Shown one piece after another: positions 52,565-64,000 of a stretch of 64,000 nucleotides of DNA (within the stretch, counting starts at the first letter, position 1; the number at the start of each line of letters is the position of its first letter). This DNA comes from Elgaria multicarinata webbii. Lineage: Eukaryota > Chordata > Lepidosauria > Squamata > Anguidae. The position numbers and the translations under genes were made by a program. The notes beneath the pieces were generated by a model that did no database searches, was not told the origin of the DNA, and saw only the letters and a program-made list of their open reading frames with translations. Where the stretch lies: contig NC_086182.1 of assembly GCF_023053635.1 (NCBI RefSeq), positions 2,803,001-2,867,000 on the forward strand, read 5' to 3'.

Positions 52565-55500
52565 GTATAGGCGCGGAGGGAAGGGAAGGGGCGGAAGGGC
52601 GGCCCCGGCCAGGCTTCGCTGCCCCTGGCTTGCCCGGCCGGCCGGCCGCCTTCTTGTAAGGCGAAGGGGCGCCTCCCCGCTGGGCACGAGCTCCTTTGCC
52701 CCTTGGCGCCTGCTTTCAGGGGAGAGGGAGAGGCGCTCTGCACATGCCCCGGGCCAGTGTTGTCCAGAGCAGGGTTCCCCCCCCACCTCGCTCTTCTGTG
52801 GTTCGGCTGCCGTCGTAAGCTTTTCGAATGCTGCTGGAGGTCTTGTGCAAACCGGGGGGGGGGGGGCTTCGCGAGCCGAGGGTGACATTCCTGCCACCTC
52901 GCTTTCGCAGGCTGTGATCCTGTGCTCATGTGCTTGGAAATTAACCCATTGAATTTATTTATCATTTTATTTATTTAGAATATTTATATACCGCTCCCCA
53001 TTGAAAAATTTCGGAGCCGTGTACAAGATAAAATGAAAATAATAATAATAAAAAACAGAATAAAACACTTAAAAACAAATTTTAAAAGAAGCAAATACAG
53101 AGGCTCAAGGCTGCATATTAAGGAAAGGCTTCCTGAAATAAAGACGTTTTCAGGAGGCGCCGAAAGGAGTACAAGGTTGGAGCCTGCCAAATTCTCTACC
53201 AAATATCCATGCATAGGACTGGGGTTCCCATAGCTGCACAGGCGTTCATCTGACATGATGTTCCAGTTACAAATAACAGTCGAAAATAAAGGTGAAACAT
53301 TTGTGCCAACAGGTCTCTTGTGGGATGAGCTTTTGTATTCAATTAAGTAGTTGAGGTGTAAAATAGCACAGGCTGGCCTGAAGCCCAAATCCAGCCTGTT
53401 GAGTCAGATACTCACCTAATCCTCCCACGGGATCTTCCAAGGAAAAGCCACTACTTCCTTGCTTGGCAGTTCCTTTCATTACACCTGTTCAGACTTGCAA
53501 AGCAGATCCCTACGTGATCCTACTCATGTAGGGAATTGCATGAAGAAGCCGCTCTGAGAACCCATGGAGAGGGCCAGGCAGACGTTTCCATGATTGCAAC
53601 AGGTGGGGGGTGGAAAAGGGGCCGCCACAACCACAGGCAGGGCCCCCCGCTTTGCATGTGCCTGGGAGGGGGGAACTCAGCCAAGTGGGGAGAGTTGAGC
53701 GGCCCCAATCAGTGTAGTGACGGGTAGAAGGAGACGCGGCGTGTGAGGACTTGCCAGGTAAGGGGCATGCGGCCCAGACAGTTAACGGCTGTGCCATGTT
53801 CCAGTCCCCCCTGCAACTGCAGGTTTGTCTGTTGCCCTGTCAGCCAGCCCTCAGGTCTCTGGATGCTACTTTTAAATGCCAGATCGGTGCATAGTAAGTC
53901 CTCCTTCGTTCATGACCTAATTGTGGATGAGCACCAATCTGGCCTGTATAACCAAGAACCTGAGCAGGGAGGAGTCAGTCTCTCCCAGCTATGCCCATCA
54001 GGGTACGTGGTTCAGCATCAGGGTAGACCTGAGGGCCAGGGAGGGGCATTGCTGTGGTCTATAGGAATTCCATCTCGCTCTGCAGGCTCCCTGTCCATGT
54101 GACTACTGGTCTGGAGTGTTTGCACCTTGTGTTGGGTCAGCGGGACAGATTAGGGATTGTTGGTGTACCGCTCACCACGCTGCTCAACGGACTCCCTAGG
54201 TGAGCTGACAGAGATGGTCTCGGGTGCACTGCTGAGATCCCCCATACTGTTGGTTCCAGGGGATATCAACATTCACACCGAGGGCAACTTATCTGGGGCA
54301 GCTCGGGATTTCATGGTTTTTCATGACAACCATGGGACTGTCCCAGCACACCACCAGCCCAATGCATCTGGAGATGGTGATCTGAAAGTGGGGGACCTCC
54401 ACATCAGTCCCTTTGTCAAGGTCGGACCGCTGCTTGCTGAGGCTTACAGCGGCTTTTCCCCTCTGCAATGGTGGGGGACCCATCAAGATGGTCAGCCCCC
54501 GGAGACTAATGGATCCAAATGGTTTCCAAAGGGCTCTGGGGATTTTTCCGGCTGATAGGGCTGGCACTCCTGTCGAAATCCCGGTTGATCTGTGGAATGA
54601 AGAAATGACCCAGGCGGTTGACACGATTGCTCCTGAGTGTCCTATTATTATTATTATTATTATTTATTTATATAGCACCATCAGTGTACATGGTGCTGTA
54701 CAGAGTAAAACAATAAAATAGCAAAACCCTGCCACATGGGCTTGCATTCTAATAAAATCATAATAAAACAATAAGAAGGGGAAGAGAATGCACCAAACAG
54801 GCACAGGGGAGAGTAAAACCGACAGTATAAAAGTCAGAACAAAATAAAGTTTTAAAAGCTTTAGAAAAAAGAAAAGTTTTTAGCTGAGCTTTAAAAGCTG
54901 CGATTGAACTTGTAGTTCGCAAATGTTCTGGAAGAGCGTTCCAGGCGTAAGGGGCAGCGGAAGAAAATGGACGAAGCCGAGCAAGGGAAGTAAAGACCCT
55001 TGGGCAGGTGAGAAACATGGCCTCAGAGGAGTGAAGAGCACGAGTCCTCTCCTGAGTAGAACTCGTAGGGCTCTGTGGTATACCCCAGGACTGAGAACAA
55101 TGAATCAAAATAGACCGCTTGAGTGCGGATGGAGAAGAACTCCTAGTGGATGAAATCAAACACTGGTAAATGCCTGTGGTAAGGTATATTCAGGGGCAGT
55201 GAGGGCAGCAAAAAACCCAATATTTTTCTGCCACTATTGAATCATCAATATGCCGCCCAGCGGAGCTTTTCAGAGGGGCTACTACATGCTGGCCCCAGGG
55301 ATATTGCAGAACCATCTGAGGCCCACTGTAATCTATTTACTAGGCACTTCCAGAATAAAATCTCCTGCTTGCATTAAGACCTGGACTCGTGTTATGGCAC
55401 GTGAATCAGGCGAAGTATCTAGAGCACAGTCCTGTCCAGTTTTCTTGGATGAGTTTCAGTTGGTAGAGATTGAGGACATTGACAAGGTGCTTGGACGGAT

Positions 55501-56972
55501 CCACGCAACCACCTCCGTATTGGATCCTTGCCCCTCTTGGCTAATAAAAGCTAGCAGGGATAGAAAAGCCGTCTGGGCCAGGAAAGTGATTAATGCCTCT
55601 CTGTGAGAGGGAGTGGTCCCTGGCTTCCTGAAAGAGGCAGTAGTGAGACCACTCCTGAAGAAATCTTCCACGGACCCAGAACATCTTAATAACTATAGGC
55701 CAGTAGCAAATGTTCCATTCCTGGGCAAGGTCCTTGAGCAGGTAGTTGCGAGCCAGCTCCAGGCACTCTTGGATGAGACTCATTATTGGGATCCATTTCA
55801 GTCAGGGTTCGGGCCTGGCTTTGGCACGGAAACAGCCTTGGTCGCCCTGCGTGATGACCTATGTTGGGAGAAAGACAGGGGGAGTGTGACTCTGTTGATT
55901 CTCCTTGATCTCTCAGTGGCTTTCACTACCATCGACCATGGTATCCTTCTGAGACCAACTGAGTTGGGAGTGGGAGGCATTGCATTGCAGTGGTTCTGCT
56001 CCTACTTGGTGCTCCCAGAAGGTGGTGCTCAGGGGACATTGCTCAGCCCCATGGATTCTCCAGTATGGGGTTCTGCAGGGGCCTGTCTTGTCCCCCATGC
56101 TGTTCAACATCTACATGAAACCATTGAGTGCAGTCATCCGGAGTGCACTGTCATCAGTATAGTGATGACACACAGCTCTACTTCTCCTTTTCACCTTCAT
56201 CAGGTGAGGCTGTGGATGTGTCGCCTGGCTGAGACAATGGACTGGATGAGGGCTAATAAACCGAAACTCAATTCAGACGAGACTGAGATGCTGTTATTGG
56301 GTGGATGGGGTTGCACTCCCCCTGATGGAGCAAGTTCATAGCTCAGGTGGCCTCGGTGGCACGGAGTGCCTTCTACCAACTTCAGTTGGTGGCCCACCTA
56401 CGCCCCTATCTGGACAGGGATAACCAGGCTTCAGTTGTCTATGTTCTGGTAACCTCCAACTTAAATTACTGCAGTGCACTCTACATGGGGCTGCCTTTGA
56501 AGACAGTTCAGAAGCTGCAGCTGATGCAAAATGCAGAGGCCAGATTGATAACAAGGACCAGAAGGTTTGAACATATAAGACTGACTCTGGCCTGATTGCA
56601 CTGGCTGCCTGTATGTTTCTGAGCCCGATTCAAAGTGCTGGTTTTAACCTATAAAGCCTTACGTGGCTCGGGACCACAATACCCGAGGGAACACCTCTTC
56701 TGACATGAACCTACCCGTATACTACATTCAACATCTAAGTTCCTTCCCCAGGTGCCTACTCTGAGGGAAGCTCGGAGCATGGCAACAAGGGAGAGGGCCT
56801 TTTCAGTAGTGGCCCCCCAATTATGCAACGATCCCCCCTATGAGGCCCGCCTGATGCCATCATTGTTACCTTTTTGGCACCAGGCCCAGACTTTTCTCTT
56901 CTCACAGGCATTTAACAGCATATACTGAGTTTGTAATTCACCCCAGATCTGCTGAGAGTTTATAGTTCTTTT

Positions 56973-57014
<42 letters not shown>

Positions 57015-60000
57015 ATATGTATGTATTCTTGTTTTTGTTTTGTTTTTAAAAAGTGCTTTTATGATTTTAAATTTTGTATATTGATTTTTAATGTTCAATG
57101 ATTTTAATCTTTGTAAACCGCCCAGAGAGCTTTGGCTATGGGGAGGTATATAAATGTAACACATAAATAAATAAGTTCAATCCCTGTCATCTCCCGTTTA
57201 ACCAGGGGTTTGCAACTTTGGGCCACCTCTCCCCACCCCACACAGGCCACACTCTTTCCGCAGCTGTGCAAGCAATTAAAAACAACAGCAACACAGTTGT
57301 TTGCCACCAAAATTTGAAGGCAAGCCAATACAGAGGATTACTAAGGAGAAATTAGGCTTGTTTTTTTAACTTGTTTTCAAACTCAGTGGTCCTGTTCAGA
57401 AGACATCTTAAAGCACGGAGAACGCCTTATTTGCTGTGGTTTAAGGTGTCTTCTGAACTGGGGGGGGGCTGTTAGTGAGCCTGGGGGGACATAATGGGGG
57501 CTGCAATGGGGGGCACATTTGGCCCACAGGCTATGTGGTGTCCACTCCCGAGTGAAAGGATCAAGTGATGTGCAAGAGGTCAGACTGAGGCCCTGGCGAG
57601 TGGCCAGTCAGAGTACAGAACAATGACCTCCGTGGTTCAGTGCACTTCTTCTGCCAGGCAACCTCTTTCTCTGAAAGCTCAAGGTGTTGTTAATTGAGGT
57701 ATCTAATTTTTATCCTCAGAGTAGCCTTAGGTGCTAAGCTGGGCTAGAGGGAAGAATGCCTCGCCAGGCATCTGACTCCACGGGAAAGGTGCGAGGCCGT
57801 ACACCTTTGCCTTCATTGCTCCCCCACTGTGAGGACTAGCAGTAATTGTGTTCTGGAAATTGTGTAATTGCTGTTGCTGCTGCTGTGACTCGTGATGTCG
57901 GCAAGATCTACCCTACTGCTGTTGCAAAAATAGCTCATTCCCTGGTGTACCAAGCCCAATACAGCACATGAGGAGAGGAGATGAAGTAGGGGTCTAACAG
58001 TGTTTATTCTGCAGAATAAGAGACACAAGGAGCTAATTGCTGCAAAGCATGTGCCTACCTCGCAAGGGAGGCAGCTAGGTTTTATACACTATCTTCTCTG
58101 GCGTTACATACGTAGACACCATCTAACAGGAAATTTCTAGCTGGAAAAGAGAATACATTGCATTTCTCTTTTGGCAAGCCTCAATACAAAGAGATAGGTA
58201 CTGAATGGTCTTTAAGAGAACAATACTTGATTTTGCTTACCCTTGGAATGGCTTTTCATAGACGTTTTGCAACATTTTGTTAGCAACTACCGTAGCAACT
58301 CTGCCTCAGAGAGGGCACTTTTCCAACACTGCTTTAAAATGGTTTATAACGGTATTGACAACCCAGGACACACTGCATAGAGAGTTTCCAAAGTGTTACA
58401 TCCTGCTTGGTGTAGATCTGGCCCTCATCTCCTCCAACATTTCAGAGGTGAAAACAAGGACAAGCTTGGCGTGAAAGCCCATGTGTTGTACTGGCTAGAG
58501 CGTTCGGCCTGGATTGGCGAGACCCGGGTTCTAGTCTCCACTCGGCCATGAAGCTCCTTGGCCAGTTGCTGACCCTCAGCCTACCCTACCTCACGGGGTT
58601 GTTGTGAAGGGAGAGGAGGAAGACGGGGCTCATGTACACTTCCTTGGGCTCCTTAGAGGACAGGAAGAGATAAATAAATACGCCCTGTTCTCATGCTAGG
58701 GCAAGCGCCTGATTTCAAACCAACCCCCAGCTGTCCTGTGCGCATTGCTGAAGGCTCTTCTCCTTCGGCTGCCGTATGTGTTTAATCCTGAGAAAACAGG
58801 CACAAGATTGGGAAGTAGAAGAAAGTGGTGTCTGATCTCTCAGGGCTCTGAAGAGCTAGAGTGGAGGTCATTCCATGTCTTGCCAACCTGCTGTTGTATG
58901 GCTTGCTGGTAGAGACTTATTTTGCCCGCAGGGTCACTTGCAGCTGGTGTGTTTTACCTTTTGGGTGGACTCTGGCCTGAAATCAAATTCAGGGCTGGGG
59001 GTAGGCAGGCGCGCATGTTTGGAGGAAGGAACGGTGCCAAAGGGGTCCCTATGAGATGCTCCCCGTTGTAGCTGAGGGGTGAAACTCCTTTCCATTGCGG
59101 GTTCAAGACCAACAATGGAGTAAGTGAGGGAAGGGAAGGGAAGGGAAAGCTGCCAGTCAGAGTGGGCAATGTTGGGCTAGAGGGACACAGAGTTTAACCT
59201 GGTCTTGGGCAGCTTTCAATGATACTGTGCTGTAGAAAGGAATTAAGATGGGAAAACTCACTGCATTTCAGGTGTGATTGGAGCTGGCATTGGAGGGACA
59301 TCCGTGGCCTATTTTCTGCGACAGAAGTTTGGTAAAGACGTCCGCATTGACGTATTTGAAAGAGGAGAGGTCGGGGGCCGTTTGGCTTCTATCAACCTGG
59401 AAGGAAAATACTATGAAGCCGGAGGATCGGTCATCCACCCCCTTAATCTACACATGAAGCATTTTGTCAAAGAGCTAGGTATGGCTTTCTTTTGCCAAGA
59501 AAGAGATCCTTCCCCACTGCGTGGACTCCAGTGGGAACTGATTTGGTTCAGGTTCATCCACATGCAATACTTCAATAGCTCCTGGCGGGGTGGGGGTGGG
59601 GGAACGGAAGGGGCACCTTCTTTCTGGACTGTGTGCACATGTTTGTGCATTGCTTTCTTCTTTGTACTGCTGCCCTTGGCAACACCGGCCACCTCGTTTG
59701 CTGTCACCCCACTGCCAAAATCTAGATCGCAAGTTCTGGGAAGAGACTTCTGTTGTTTAGTGTTGGCACTGTGTGGATTATATAGCCCAGATTTTACACT
59801 TAAACAGACAGCAGCATCTCTGGAAGCTGTGCAATTCGATGATTGTGGAATGTGAAAACTTCAGCAGTTGCCACATCTCCTGAAATTAAATGAGTATTTC
59901 CCACAATATGAAGATTTCCAGAACAATTGTCACTAAATCTGCAGTTTTCATCGAGGGTTGCTGAAACTCAGATTTGATCTAAAAATATGATTCCCACCAA

Positions 60001-60386
60001 AACTGAATTCAAACACGTACACACACACTCAAAGCGGCACCCAATTCTCTTTCACCACCCCAAGTTAAAGTCAGGTTTTGAACGTTCCCAGTGAATGTTT
60101 TCCTTCTGATCTCTGTTTAGTAAAGGCCAAGGAAGGACATTGGAAAGTGAGGTCTTGTCCCCCCCCCCCAATACTTCTGTCAGCTCACTGGCTGTGTTTT
60201 CAAATTTGCAGGACTTTCTGCTCCTCTGTGTCAAGGTGGACTCATGGGTGTTTACAATGGAGATGAGTTTGTCTTTGAGGAGAGCAGCTGGTACATTTGG
60301 AATTTTCTCAAGCTCATCTGGCATTATGGACTGAACGCCCTGCGAATGTACATGTGGGTAGAAGAAATCTTGGACAAGTTCATGAG
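52459..60386 (+). CDS. PCYOX1: PCYOX1 prenylcysteine oxidase 1, exons 1-3 (partial)
   Basis: Exons 52459-52564, 59272-59478 and 60212-60386 join in frame to about 162 residues. The gene then leaves the window (human is 505 aa). PCYOX1 is a FAD thioether oxidase that cleaves prenylcysteines, giving cysteine, an isoprenoid aldehyde and H2O2, in lysosomes and on lipoproteins. The sequence shows an N-terminal signal peptide (about residues 1-24, an Ala start then a Leu-rich core). The FAD dinucleotide-binding motif GAGIGG is at 39-44, with the acidic end of the second strand (DVFE) following. [13 protein letters not shown] is a conserved family stretch. No further PCYOX1 exon was recognised between 60387 and 64000. 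The start codon has a strong context (gccATGG) and there is no upstream in-frame ATG in the GC-rich leader. Confidence 0.93.
52953..53400 (-). mobile_element. L2-like LINE 3' end, reversed
   Basis: tttatttatttagaatattt, then atataccgctccccattg, then aggaaaggcttcctgaaata, then gcgccgaaaggagtacaag. It is in the start of PCYOX1 intron 1, antisense to the gene. Confidence 0.7.
54641..55165 (-). mobile_element. LINE 3' end inserted in reverse in the L2-like LINE
   Basis: The reverse strand reads a LINE C-terminus ([19 protein letters not shown], then [18 protein letters not shown], then [14 protein letters not shown]) and then a 3' UTR ending in the agcaccat/atggtgct hairpin and (AAT)n. It is 5'-truncated as is usual for LINEs, and younger than its host. 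Confidence 0.85.
56974..57010. repeat. (GT)n microsatellite
   Basis: About 18 GT units within the 3' UTR of the L2-like LINE. Confidence 0.95.
57171..58483. other. PCYOX1 intron 1, nothing firm
   Basis: A hAT-end-like part (ggtttgcaactttgggccac, then cacatttggcccacaggc) is visible at 57205-57550. No exon is recognised in the rest. Confidence 0.4.
58484..58690 (+). mobile_element. tRNA-derived SINE
   Basis: The A-box region is tactggctagagcgttcgg and the B box is gggttctagtctcc. These are followed by the lizard SINE body (tcacggggttgttgtgaag) and a gataaataaata end. The tRNA-like head is too degraded to be a gene. Confidence 0.8.
59272..59478 (+). CDS. PCYOX1: PCYOX1 coding exon 2 (FAD-binding)
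   Basis: The 207-nt exon encodes [18 protein letters not shown] through [16 protein letters not shown] to [17 protein letters not shown] and KELG. It clearly matches the human Rossmann-type FAD segment. The acceptor is tttcag and the donor is G|gtatgg. Confidence 0.96.
60212..60386 (+). CDS. PCYOX1: PCYOX1 coding exon 3
   Basis: The 175-nt exon encodes [18 protein letters not shown] through [18 protein letters not shown] to [16 protein letters not shown]. It matches human LSAVQASGGLLGIYNG through MWVEDVLDKFMR. The acceptor is ttgcag and the donor is AG|gtaatg. Confidence 0.95.
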
Positions 60387-60499
60387 GTAATGGGATGCAC
60401 ATACCAGACCAGAACTCAAAACTGGAATGGTTTTAATATTGGGGAGGGGAGAAGCTGCCCCATCTTTTATTAAGAGGAGCAAGATTTTAAAAAGTGCCA

Positions 60500-60790
60500 T
60501 AGTTAAATTCTTTTATTTATTCTATTCTATTTTCTTATCAGCCCAATAACAGATGTTCTCTGAGTGGTATAAAACAGCAAAGAGCATAGGAGTAAGTGTA
60601 AAATATATAAGAACATCCATAAAAACTACAAAACCTAAATCCTAAAATGACTTAAAAGAGTCTGGGAAGGTATACACAGCAGGAGTTGCTCTTTTAAATA
60701 TTCTGGCCGCAAGCCATTTAGGGCTTTGAAGGTCAACATCAGCACTTTTAATTGTACAGAATTTCTAGTTGCTCCTGTTAGGTAGCTGGT
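60500..60790 (-). mobile_element. L2-like LINE 3' end, reversed and degraded
   Basis: gggctttgaaggtcaacatc, then agcacttttaattgtacag, with an upstream tttatttattctattc, matches the reversed C-terminal end of the L2-like family. It is in PCYOX1 intron 3. Confidence 0.6.
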
Positions 60791-61839
60791 GGTCAAAATC
60801 TAGAGATGTAATCTCTATAACATGGCCTGCAATTGAGAGGCTTCTGGAGCAGACAGGAGAACCAGTTCACAAAATGACTAACCGTAGACATGCAACTACA
60901 GGTCTAATAGTAGGTGAAACCAGGTATGGCCCCCACAATGAAACACATTGGTGTGGTAGTCAACAAAGAAGAAATTACATTTCATACCTAAGGCATACAT
61001 AAGCGGCATCGCCTCCCTCTGTGCAGAGTGGAACAGGCTTGCCCTCAGCCCTCTACCAGCTGCCTTTCTCTCATTGGTCAGCATTATAAGAATTTCACCT
61101 CTGGCTTTATTTGCTACTAGCTGCACCCGTTGCGAATTTTTTTGCATCCGTGTGTGTGTGTAACTTGTGATTTAGTAACTTGGTTAATAAGCTGTTTTAC
61201 CTGAGCTTGAAATTTCACATCCTCATATTAAATTTGTATTAAAACTGTTAAGAGATAGGCTGGTGTGGTAAGCGAGAAAGTTGTCCTGTTCTGAAAGCTT
61301 TTTCAAAATAAAAAGTACCAGAAATTGCCGTGACCCACAGTTTTGGGAGTTATACATAATAGAAAAACATATTCTACCAAATTATGTTGATGAAATTAGC
61401 ACCCACAACATTAGGGTTTTTTTCCCCCTCAATCTGTGTGGCAAATTATTTAATTTTTAAAAAAAGGATATGTAAATCGACCAAGTGGAACTGGGGATAT
61501 TGATTGCTAAAGAAAACGTTTCATGTTTTAATATATGTGATGTGGCAAAAGATTTCAAAATGGAAGTGCGTGTAAAGAATTCACAGCGCTAGATCAAGTA
61601 CTAAACGTCGATGCTTACCATTCTTTCTTGATCTCCAGACATCCTTCCCCTTCCCCGTCTTCAATTAGCTAATTACGTGCTTGAGACGCTTCTTTTAAAG
61701 CATCATATCCAACCCCATTACATCTTCCGATGTTTTCATAACTGGCGGCACTAACAATGTGTGATCACAGGTGCTCTAAGAAAATCCCTCTCTGTATTTG
61801 AAGGAGATTCACACACACACGCACACATTTTCCCTCGAC

Positions 61840-63103
61840 CCAAGGCACTGGGGACTGCAGATACCAGGGGTGCAGAATCTCAGACCAAGGGGGAAAATCT
61901 CGCCCTTTGGGGGTCCCAATCCAGGCCTTCGGGGCAGATGGCCACATACCCTTTCCCCCGGCCACTGGTTGCTGAGTAGGTTTCTCAGAACTTGTGCCGT
62001 TTCCTCCCCATTCCGAAGGGTCAGAACCCTGAGGCTTCCTGACTGGCAGCTGAGAGCTTTATCTACAATAGATTCGTCTTCTTGATGTTTTGGGTCCTCC
62101 CCTTGCCTGGGCTCCACCCACTGATGGAATGTGGCCCGAGAGCTTGGGACCACCATACCTGACGGAACGCCTCTCCCGACATGAACCTACCCGTACACTG
62201 CACTCAACATCTAAGGTCCTCCTCCGAGTGCCTACTCCGAGGGAAGCTCGGAGGATGGCAACAAGGGAGAGGGCCTTTTCAGTAGTGGCTCCCCAACTGT
62301 GGAATGATCTCCCTCATGAGGCTCGCCTGGCACCAACACTGTTATCTTTCAGGAGCCAGGTCAAGACTTTTCTCTTCTCCCAGGCATTTAACAGCATTTA
62401 ACAACGCTAAGTTTGTTTTTTAATGGGCCCCAGAACTTTTGTTTTTAAATGGATACTGTTGTTTTTATGGTTTTGGTTTTAAATTTTGAATACTTTTTAA
62501 ATGTTTACTGTTTTAAACTTTTGTAAACCGCCCAGAGAGCTTTGGCTATGGGAGGGTATATAACTGTAATAAAATAAATAAACTGTTCAAAATGGGATTT
62601 GGCCCTCGGGCTGAAAGAGGCTCGACACCTCTGGCAGACATCCTATAGCACGTACAAGAGTTAGGGTGCGGAACCACGGCTCCGTGGGCCAAAGGCGGAC
62701 CTCCAGGCTCTTCCAAGGCCACACTCCTTCATTGGCCCCACTCCACATTACTGGTAGTATTTACTCCAACTATTGATTCCTTCCAACTACAAAGGGAGGC
62801 TCACGCATGTTGGGGAAGGAGAATGCCTGGACACAAATGGCCTTCCCCACCCTCCACCCATTGTACGCAGGGCAAAATTAAGAGTTACTTCTGAAGCGCC
62901 ACCCACTTTGGCTCTGGCTCCACCCACTGCTGGGATGTGGTGGTGGGGAAACCCCAGACAGCTTTTGACTGCACTAATGTGGTCCTCAACAGAAAGAACA
63001 CCACTCATCCCATCTATGAGCCCTGAAGGGCCAGATGGGACCCCTAGTGGGCTGTGAGATTTTGCATCCCTGATGTATGCAAGCCCCAGTGCCTTGGGCT
63101 GTC
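61840..63103. mobile_element. hAT-like element with long inverted ends, carrying an L2-like insert
   Basis: The left end (cccaaggcactggggactgc, then caggggtgcagaatctca) and right end (tgagattttgcatccctg, then gccccagtgccttggg) are inverted copies over about 45 bp. In the middle is a forward L2-like LINE tail at 62085-62584. No transposase remains. Target duplications could not be fixed because the exact outer edge is unclear. Confidence 0.65.
62085..62584 (+). mobile_element. L2-like LINE 3' end
   Basis: It encodes the L2-type C-terminus (PYLTERLSRHEPTRTLHST, then [19 protein letters not shown], then [15 protein letters not shown]) almost undamaged, then aaccgcccagagagctttgg and an aataaaataaata tail. 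It is the same family as 53840-57170 but better preserved. Confidence 0.88.
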
Positions 63104-63800
63104 CCTCAGTAGTGAAGGCATGCGATCTTGTATTGCCTACCTGTTGTCCTGCTTGGGCTGTAGGATGCTGTAGTTGCAGATCAGGTCTGTACAGAGGGAC
63201 GATCAATCCAGGCCAAGGTCAGAGCACATGCAGTCCATCAGTCAAGAGGGTCAGGCAGTAACAGGAGTCGTCACAATAACAGGCAAAGGTCAAAACTCCA
63301 CAAACAGTCAGTACTTTACACAGTCCGGAGGCAGAGTTGGTAGGCAGTCCAAAAACTCAGTAAACAGGGTATCAGGCAAAGGCAAGGTTCAGGGTACAAG
63401 GCAGGATGGACCAAAGTTGTTCCAAGGCTGGCTGATTCCAAATGCAGGCCTTTAAGCCCAAAGCCTGTTGGACCCCACCCAGAGCTCCGCTGCAGTAGTC
63501 AAAGCTCTCCTTTCAGAGCCCTACTCCTGAGGAGACCCTTTCTGCAGGTGAGCACTCCGTCGCACAGGAGCCTTACTCGCCTGTCGCTTGAGCCGACGTT
63601 GCTCCCGGGGGTCAAGGGGGTGCTCAGCCTCTGCCTCAGAGGCCGAGTCCCTTTGTCCTGCTACCTCCCCCGAGGGCTCAGACTCCTGTGGGTCTGATGG
63701 TGGTCATGGGTCTGGGGCTTCGGCTTCTGGGTCACCCTGGGCTGCTGGGGCCTCTAGCTCCTCCTCTGAGGAGGACTCCTCAAGTAGGGGCATGACACCT
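63104..63800. repeat. Unclassified repeat-like stretch
   Basis: The left part is rich in imperfect caggcaaggtcaggg-type words and the right part is a Ser/Glu-codon-rich GC stretch with no recognisable protein. Such lizard repeats occur in leaders of LTR-type elements, but no ends, primer site or coding part were identified, so this is only a suggestion of an old fossil. No PCYOX1 exon is seen. Confidence 0.25.
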
Positions 63801-63907
63801 CTTTGACTCCACGAGACAAATTATTATAAACTAAAAATTGCAAAGCTGACAATTTATTTTTGGTGGTGCAATTATTTTCCTGCAAAGCTAGGCACTGGCA
63901 GCTTTAA

Positions 63908-63961
<54 letters not shown>

Positions 63962-64000
63962 TTATATAGCACCATCAGTGTACATGGTGCTGTACAGAGT
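63908..64000 (-). mobile_element. LINE 3' terminus with (AAT)n tail, cut by the window edge
   Basis: About 17 ATT units are followed by tttatatagcaccatcagtg and tacatggtgctgtacagagt, the same reversed terminus as at 54641. Confidence 0.85.

Larger units (their letters stand above)
53840..57170 (+). mobile_element. L2-like LINE in PCYOX1 intron 1, with a nested insertion
   Basis: The order of recognisable parts is: an endonuclease start ([17 protein letters not shown] near 53860), an endonuclease core ([12 protein letters not shown] near 54270), the reverse transcriptase ([33 protein letters not shown], then [14 protein letters not shown] at 55440-56340), the C-terminal region, and a 3' UTR ending aaccgcccagagagctttgg. 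Frames shift several times, so it is inactive. A second LINE tail is inserted in reverse at 54641-55165, replacing part of the region between endonuclease and RT. It lies in sense with PCYOX1. Confidence 0.85.

Noticed and set aside
52224-52952. Long overlapping frames on both strands around PCYOX1 exon 1
   Set aside because: These are shadows of a GC-rich promoter; only the frame from 52459 matches PCYOX1 and splices.
55613-56341. 242-codon reverse-transcriptase frame
   Set aside because: It belongs to a decayed L2-like LINE, not a host gene. It is reported as part of that element.
58484-58560. Possible tRNA gene (A and B boxes visible)
   Set aside because: The acceptor and anticodon stems do not pair, and it continues into a SINE body with a repeat tail.

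Overview
The window is vertebrate nuclear DNA, most likely from a squamate reptile (a lizard). The genes are split into many GT-AG exons. The interspersed repeats are those expected of a lizard genome: CR1 LINE tails, L2-like LINEs, tRNA-derived SINEs and many short palindromic hAT-type MITEs. The species cannot be named from the sequence alone.

Three host genes are readable by splicing exons against remembered human proteins. (1) The C2orf42 orthologue is on the minus strand, with eight coding exons between 14866 and 7185 (573 codons). Its CpG-island promoter lies at about 21.1-22.1 kb. (2) TIA1 is on the minus strand, with thirteen coding exons between 48758 and 26498 (392 codons), a long 3' UTR down to about 23.6 kb, and a CpG-island promoter at 48.4-49.1 kb. 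(3) PCYOX1 is on the plus strand. Its first three coding exons lie between 52459 and 60386, and the rest lies beyond the right edge. A tRNA-Gly(CCC) gene sits on the minus strand at 49229-49299, between the TIA1 and PCYOX1 promoters. This order and these strands match human 2p13.3 as I remember it.

Layout: 1-6.7 kb is repeat-rich intergenic DNA with nested hAT-like elements. 6.7-22 kb is C2orf42, with CR1, hAT and hairpin insertions in its introns. 22-23.6 kb is a short intergenic gap. 23.6-48.8 kb is TIA1. 49.1-52.3 kb is a repeat-filled gap holding the tRNA gene. 52.3-64 kb is the 5' part of PCYOX1, whose 6.7-kb first intron is largely an L2-like LINE carrying a second LINE tail in reverse.

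The genes do not form a pathway. TIA1 is an RNA-binding splicing and translation regulator and stress-granule protein. PCYOX1 is a lysosomal/secreted FAD thioether oxidase. C2orf42 is a little-studied cysteine-rich protein. I found no previously undescribed multi-gene system. The best leads are an 11-proline tract in TIA1, a hAT element loaded with consensus splice donors inside C2orf42, a stem of about 75 bp in another C2orf42 intron, a LINE that stops at a TIA1 splice donor, a perfect RFX X-box flanked by two perfect CREs in the C2orf42 CpG island, and the tRNA gene kept beside TIA1.
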